From Lumnitzera littorea (taxonomy: Eukaryota > Streptophyta > Magnoliopsida > Myrtales > Combretaceae), in contig JAMXBB010000011.1 in the NCBI GenBank assembly GCA_024138015.1, forward strand, positions 31,326,047 to 31,390,046: DNA of 64,000 nucleotides. The letters are read 5' to 3'. Made by a program: the position numbers and the translations under genes. This document shows, piece after piece, positions 58,375 through 64,000 of the stretch (the stretch's first letter is position 1; the number at the start of each line of letters is the position of its first letter). The notes below the pieces were generated by a model. It searched no databases. It was not told the origin of the DNA and saw only the letters and a program-made list of their open reading frames with translations.

Positions 58375-59327
58375 TGATGGATTACCAACCTTTAGCCCAC
58401 TTATTCATGCATGTCTTAGAGGCATCTAGTCCCTTACCTGGAGAATTCTCTCTTATCATCTTGTCAAGGACAAGAAAAAGTATACGAAAGAATGGTAGCT
58501 AAACTCCTTGTCAGCTACGGGTGGGTACACCATGTTTTGCTCTATTCCTTATACCGATGTTGACTACTCTTCTATTGAAGATCCTTTATCGAGTGATGAG
58601 AACCAAGGTCCCACACCAATTCCTACTCTGACCTCCAGTTGCCAAGAGCTGTTTACTAAGTAACAAGACATAGGCATCTATTGGTTAAGTACTTATCTTT
58701 TAACCCCCTACTTCTCTCTTGGCATCCCTTACTCACCTTGGCAACTCTAAGGCCGTTACGTCATGTTGTAGCTTAGCTGCTGCACCCATGGGTTCCTTTG
58801 TATGGATCCATTAATGAACTACCACCAATCCCTTTTTACCTGACGTTGTACCTATATTCCTTTTATCCTTTATCCTTTTTACCCTTTTCGTGCATACTAG
58901 TAATCTTCTTTTTATGTATGCCTTTTTATAATTTTCCTCATTTGTAATATTGCCCTTGGAACTTACTATAAATAGACTCTTCTCCTTATAGTCGAAACAT
59001 CTTACATTCCTTATAGGAAATTGAATATTCTTGGCCCTTACGAGATATCTCTCTTTGAGTCCCTTTTATATACTCTTATCCAGTCTTACTAAGTAGCTTA
59101 ACATTGGTGGCGAGTAGACCTTGGCATTAACTTGTGCATTATATCAAGTGAAGTGCCAAGCCATGTTGTGTTTATAGGTGAGTCATATCCTCTAAGCAGC
59201 TTCATGTTAGCTACTGCATTTAGCTTATTGACCTTACCATCCTATTTTCTTTGATACTTTGAAAGACCCATTTGGTTCTTATCTCTTACGGTAAGTCTTA
59301 ATGATAACTAAGCTCCTAAGCACATCA
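58375..59327 (+). repeat. Element D 5' LTR
   Basis: About 953 bp. The start is placed at TGATGGATTACC, similar to the TGATGGGAATTAG and TGATAGGAAT termini of B, G and E1. The end CACATCA precedes the primer site by nine bases. A TATA box CTATAAATA is at 58966-58974, followed by typical leader sequence. There is no second copy in the window, so the start is tentative. Confidence 0.65.
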
Positions 59328-59336
59328 TATAATTCC

Positions 59337-59348
59337 TGGTATCAGTGC
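59337..59348 (+). other. Element D primer-binding site
   Basis: TGGTATCAGTGC matches the tRNA-iMet complement at 11 of 12 bases. Confidence 0.88.
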
Positions 59349-59520
59349 TTGAGGTTACGATTGAGAGCTGTACTATGTAGTTCCTTCTAGTCTATTGTTT
59401 GTTATACTTTGTTTTCATTTAGAAGAATGGAGCAAGTTGCAGTTTACTATTTGATTAGTATTTTCTATGAGTGTGAAATTTCTTGTGTAAAGAGTGTTTT
59501 TCTAAAGCTTTGTTGTGAGA

Positions 59521-60690
59521 ATGTCAAATCTTAGCATCTAAGGAGAGATTAACGATGCCGATAGTGATGCTTGTGGTCGTAGTCGTATTACCCAACAAAC
59601 ACTATGTACTATTGATGAGTAGATAGAAGACCTTATTACTATTGTAGCCAATTTAGTTGTCCCAGTACAAAGAGTCTTAAAAACTAGGCTATGAGAGAGA
59701 GTTGTCATTGAACACAATCGAAAAATGAGAGATAAGCTAAGAAGATAGATAGTTGAACAGCGAGCACTAGAGTCGATTCGTACGAACCAAGCTCTACCCT
59801 GTTGTGCCGATAGAGTTGTACAAAGAAGACTCGAGCTTGATTAAGTCGAAGAGTTTCATGAAGAGGAACAACACAATGTTGAGGGGCGTGACCTGAGGCT
59901 ACCCCGAGGGGCCAAGCATCTTAAAGTGCAAATTTCAAGCTTTAATGGATCTAGTAATGCTAATGACTACATAGATTAGGAGGAAAAGATCGAAAAGATA
60001 TTTGACTTTGATGACTATGAGGATGCTTTTCATATTAGAGTAGCTACATTAAAGTTTTCTAGATACGTAGCAATGTGGTGGAAAAAGTTGTAGAATGCAT
60101 ACTAGAGAGCACACCGAAAAATTTAGATGTAGAATGAAATGAAGAGAGTTTTGAGAAATTAGTTTGTTCTAAAGTAGTATGAATAAGACACCTTCCAATG
60201 CCTCTAAGATTTAGAGCAAGGCGATAAGTCAGTAGATGAGTATGTACAAGAATTCCAATTACTGATGATTTGATGTGATGTCGACAAACCCAAAACATGA
60301 ACCATAGCACGATTCATTTCTATGCTCAATACTGAGGTTGGTCATATTGTAGAGTTACAGAGACTTGGGAGTTTAGATGAGTTCATTTGAGTGGCACAGA
60401 GGGTTGAGAGGTAGAGGCAAAGCTAAACTAGCTGACCAAGATTATCTAGCTGAAATAGCATACCGAGCTAATTAGACTATGGCTGAGCACTAAATAGTTT
60501 TGAGGTAAACTGCCGAGGACAAGTGCTAAGCAAACCTGAAGATGGTCGAGGTAAAGGCAAGGCCGAAGAACCTAAGGTTTGAAGAGACTAAGGTCAAAGC
60601 TTAGGAAGGAAGACCCAAGAGATCAAATGCTTTAAATGTCTTGGTTATGGACATGTAGGTAGTCAATGTCCAAACTAGCGTGTTATATCG
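59521..60690 (+). pseudogene. Element D gag
   Basis: From ATG 59521 (MSNLSI) the frame, with stops, contains LVVPVQRVLKTRL, KVQISSFNGSSNANDYID, RVATLKFSRYVAMWWKKL, KSVDEYVQEFQLLMI and TIARFISMLNTEVGHIVELQ. It ends with an intact CCHC knuckle (KCFKCLGYGHVGSQCPN, 60625-60675). Gag packages the RNA. The knuckle here is the best preserved in the window and shows what the degraded ones in E1, A and G looked like. Confidence 0.87.
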
Positions 60691-60879
60691 ATCAAGGGAG
60701 ATAAGCCTTAATTTAAAGTGGAGAGTACTAGTGAAGGAGAGGAGAAAGTGGAGGTTGGCCTAACGTTAGAGGAGTTTTAAGAAGACCCCAATGCCCTTAC
60801 ACCTCTTGAAGCAGGGGCTGAATACTATTTTGTTGTGCATTGATCTCTCAATACTTTTGTAGCCGAGGAAAATGAATAG

Positions 60880-61300
60880 AGGGAGAATCTCTTCGATATG
60901 AATTATTGAGTGAATGGCAAGTTATGCACCTTGATCATTAATAGAGATTACTGTACCAATGTTATAGTGTAAGGAATAGTTAAGGCCATGAAGTAGCCAA
61001 CCTTTCAACACCTTAAGTCATATAAGATTCACTGGTTGAATGAGAAGTCAAGTTTACCCATTGTCGAGTAGGTTAGAGTATCAATTGCCATTAGTGATAG
61101 GTATAACAACGAGGTATTGTGTGATGTCCTACCTATGTATGCTTCACACATCTTACTTGGCTAATCCTAGCTATTTGACTTAAGGGTATTACACAATGGG
61201 TATAAGAACACTTACATGTTTCAAAAAGATGGAAAGAGAGTTATTTTGACTCCTATGATCCCCAAGGAAGTATAGGAGTCTCAAGAGAAGATTGCCCAAT
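60880..61300 (+). pseudogene. Element D aspartic protease remnant
   Basis: ENLF and NGKLCTLIIN lead to RDYCTN in place of the usual DGGSCTN. Both the catalytic Asp (now Asn) and the Gly are changed, so the enzyme is dead. Downstream NNEVLCDVLPMYASHILLG, FQKDGKRVILTPMIPKEV keep the family pattern, with stops at Arg/Trp positions. Confidence 0.8.
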
Positions 61301-61439
61301 CTATATAGTAGAAATCCTTAGTGATTTATTACACTCAATTTTACTTAGAAACTAAAGAGGGAGTGTGTGTGCTCCTTTTAGTTAAGAAATTATGGGAGCT
61401 AAGAGAAGCTGAAAGCTTACTTGCTAAGGTGTGAACACT

Positions 61440-62800
61440 ACTACAAGAGTATGCTGACCTATTCCCTACCAAGATGTCGAAAGGTTTATCACCCTTAAGA
61501 GGCATTGAACATTGCATTAATCTTCAACTTGGAGTTGCCCTACTAAACTGACTTGCCTATAGGCTAAATCCTAAGTAAGCAGCCAAGTTAAAGAAACAAG
61601 TAGATGAGTTGATGGATCATAGATATGTCCGAGAGGGCATAAGCTCATAAATTGTACCACTTGTGCTAGTACCGAAGAAAGATGGGTCATGGAGGATATG
61701 CATTAATAGCTGTACCATCAACAAAATTACTATTAAGTAGTTATATCTAATCCTACGATTAGATTATATGATCAATGAGTTGTATAGTGTTCACATGTTT
61801 TCAAAGATTAATTTGAAGAGTGGCTACCACCAAATACGAATGAGACTTAGAGATGAATGGAAGGTGGCCTTCAAGACAAGGGATGGTCTATTTGAATGGA
61901 TGGTGATGTCGTTTGGTATGATAAATGTGCTGAGTACTTTTATGTGGCTCATGAATCATATACAGAGGGCACTACATGGTAAATATGTTGTGGTTTATTT
62001 TGATGACATTTTGATTTACAGTACCAACCTCATTGCCCATGTTAAGCATTTAAGACTGATATTCGACATCCTTCATGCCTAGAGATTATTTGGCAATTTG
62101 AAGAAATGTATATTCTACCAAAGTAAGGTTGTATTTCTTGGATATGTTGTTTCAAAGGAAGGAGTCAAAGTTGATGTTGAGAAAGTCAAAGCTATTTTTG
62201 AGTAGCTCATGTCGACTAATGCTATCGAAGTGAGGAGCTTCCATGGTCTTGCTTCATTCTATCAAAGATTCATTCGAAACTTCGATTCCATAATGGTGCC
62301 ATTAACTAAGTTGACTAAGAACTTTGAGTTTAAGTGGTCAGAGAAAGCTCAAAAGAGTTTTGAAGATGTAAAGTTTAAATTGATGTCTGCCCCAATGGTC
62401 ACCTTACTAGATTTCGAGAAAGTTTTTGAAGTTAAATGTGGGACATTTGGAGTCAGCATTGGTGCTGCCCTTATGTAGGAACGTCAGCCCATTGCCTGCT
62501 TCAGCAAGAAACTCAGAGAAGCTGCCCTTAATTACTCGACCTATGATAAGGAGTTCTATGCCCTTGTTCGAACATTATAGACTTGGCAACATTACCTATT
62601 GCCGAGAGAATTCATCATCTACTCAGATCATGAATCTCTCAAACACCTTCAAAGATGACAAAAGCTTTCTTGGTATCATGCCAAATGGGTCAAGTTTTTG
62701 TAAACTTTCTACTACATCAATAGATATAAGTAGGGGAGCATAAACACCATGGTTGATGCTCTTTCTCGTTGTCATACCTTCATCATGACCATATAGGCCA
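61440..62800 (+). pseudogene. Element D reverse transcriptase / RNase H
   Basis: RT: ADLFPTKMSKGLSPLRGIEH near 61450, VPKKDGSWRICIN near 61670, then an open 104-codon stretch at 61768-62082 with MFSKINLKSGYHQIRMRL, WKVAFKTRDGLFEWMVM and an intact YFDDILIYS (61996-62007). Connection and RNase H follow: EVRSFHGLASFYQRFIRNF, TKNFEFKWSEKAQKSFEDV, PIACFSKKLREAALNYSTYD, TWQHYLLPREFIIYSDHES. Stops (for example in TL-stop-TWQHY) fall at Gln and Trp codons. Confidence 0.9.
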
Positions 62801-62879
62801 AGGTATTGGGGTTTAGCACCCTACTCGATCAATATGAGCACAACCCGTAGTTTAGGCCTATAGTGGCCAAATGCAACAT

Positions 62880-64000
62880 TGGAAGAGTTGTTGATAGATT
62901 TTATTTAAGCCAAGGGTTCTTGATGAAGGGGAAGTAGATTTATGTGCCAAGTGGTTCGGTTAGAGAGCTACTCATCTGAGAAGCTCATGTTAGGGGCTTA
63001 GTCAGCCATTTTAGAGAAAAAGGGGATGTCTGAAATATTAAAAGAACATTTCTATTAGCTTGGGATAATGAAGGATGTGCATTGAATTCTTGAGAGGTGT
63101 GAGGCATGTAAATATGCGAAAGGAAGAAGAGAACCGTATGAAGAGTACACACCCCTGCCTTTACCTGAGCGCCCTTGGATTGACCTAAGCACGAATTTCA
63201 TGCTCAACCTTCCCCAAACACCAAGAAGACATGACTCAATTATGGTGGTGGTCAATCGATTTAGTAAGATGAGCTACTTCATTCCCTGCAATAGAACTAA
63301 TAATACTTTATTTGTCTCTAACCTCTTTCTGTAAGAAATTGTGCAATTGCATGGAGTACCCAAAAGTATTGTATCTAACCATGATTCGAAGTTTACTAAC
63401 TTCTTCTAGAGGACCTTATGGAAGAAGCTTGGCATTAAGCTTATGTACAGTACTTCTTGTCACCCTTAGATAGACGATTAGACCAAAGTAGTAAACAGGA
63501 CAATTGGTAGCCACTTACGAGTTGCTATTAGGAAGAATTTATATGATTAGGACATATGCCTACCTATCATTGAGTTTGCTTACAACCGATTGGCTCACAA
63601 TTCGATAGGGAGGTCACCTTTTGAGTTAGTCTATGGACTTTACCTGAACTTACCCTTAGATTTAGCTGTCAACTTGGCCATTTAATGGGAAAGTTAACCC
63701 AACCTATAGCATGCTAAAGAATTCCTAAAGTTACATCAAAGGGTTGTCTAATAACTAGCGTAAACTGTAGCTTGATAGAAAGAGCGAGGAAGTCGAGGAA
63801 GGAGACAAGTGGTTTATAGCCTTAGAGACCTTGTTTGAGTCTACCTCAGCAAGGAGTATTTCCCTAAGAAGAGAATGAATAAGCTTTCCCCCAGATCAAA
63901 CAAATCTTTTAAGAACCTTAAGCACATCAACGACAATGCTTATGAGCTTAAGCTGTTGACGAATATGGTGTATCTACCACCTTCAATGTCCTTAATCTAA
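62880..64000 (+). pseudogene. Element D integrase, incomplete
   Basis: The zinc-binding part (VRELLI, EAHVRGLVSHF; later RCEACKYAKGRREPYEEY) is followed by the core: IDLSTNFMLNLPQTPRR, SIMVVVNRFSKMSYFIPCN, LHGVPKSIVSNHDSKF and the TKVVNR end motif. Several catalytic-site neighbours are changed (TEVVNR is TKVVNR, a Glu to Lys change). The C-terminal domain (near 63880-64000) has KNLKHINDNAYELKLL. The window ends inside or just after it. Confidence 0.82.

Larger units (their letters stand above)
58375..64000 (+). mobile_element. Element D: Ty3/gypsy (CRM-like), truncated by window end
   Basis: A 5' LTR, primer site, gag, protease, RT, RNase H and most of integrase follow in order on the plus strand. 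The 3' LTR lies beyond the window. Its protein motifs are close to those of E1 and A. Compared with A, the gag knuckle and RT catalytic box are intact, but many in-frame stops remain. Confidence 0.88.

Overview
This is 64 kb of repeat-dense, AT-rich plant nuclear DNA. I see no convincing host protein gene, tRNA, CRISPR array or bacterial-type operon. Almost everything that can be recognised is LTR retrotransposon: Ty3/gypsy gag-pol remnants with initiator-tRNA-Met primer sites, a gag of the Tat/Ogre type, an Athila-like gag, a Cassandra-type element carrying 5S rRNA-like sequence, and two probable solo LTRs. This mix is characteristic of a flowering plant. The reverse transcriptase motif style (YEWLVMPF..N..STF) and pol frames that run into the 3' LTR resemble the centromere-associated CRM chromovirus clade, so a pericentromeric origin is plausible but is inference.

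Layout. 1-1370: duplicated non-coding repeats. 1371-7594: E1, a complete but decayed minus-strand gypsy element. 7651-8099: an LTR-like fragment. 8100-23470: a nest. A fragment of family C is split by plus-strand gypsy element A (8410-23308). A's gag holds a solo LTR (9649-11075, TSD ACTGC). A's 3' LTR is split by element B (15840-22736), and B is itself split by a 3.0-kb solo LTR (18073-21071). 24107-28060: a GC-richer non-coding block studded with CCGAGC, interrupted by Cassandra (25330-25902). 28460-29360: a second family C LTR-like copy. 29400-36066: older AT-rich DNA with minisatellites and no clear gene. 36072-40125: element G, minus strand, perfect TSD TCTAG. 41142-42000: an orphan gypsy ORF fragment. 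42120-58374: element H, an Athila-like minus-strand element lacking pol, whose 3' LTR is split by element F (42221-51094, Tat-type gag, no pol). 58375-64000: element D, plus-strand gypsy, cut off by the window end.

How they relate. E1, A and D encode the full gag-PR-RT-RNaseH-integrase set, now broken by stops. B and G belong to one family with LTR-gag-protease-LTR and no RT, RNase H or integrase. Their LTRs start with nearly the same TGATAGGAAT-type terminus as E1, A and D, and they use the same primer tRNA. The simplest reading is a non-autonomous gag-protease lineage mobilised by E1/A/D-like relatives. F and H are further pol-less elements. Stop codons fall mostly where Gln, Arg or Trp codons are expected, which fits decay by deamination of methylated cytosine in silenced chromatin.

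All boundaries and identities were read by eye without alignment software; domain names rest on motif recognition.
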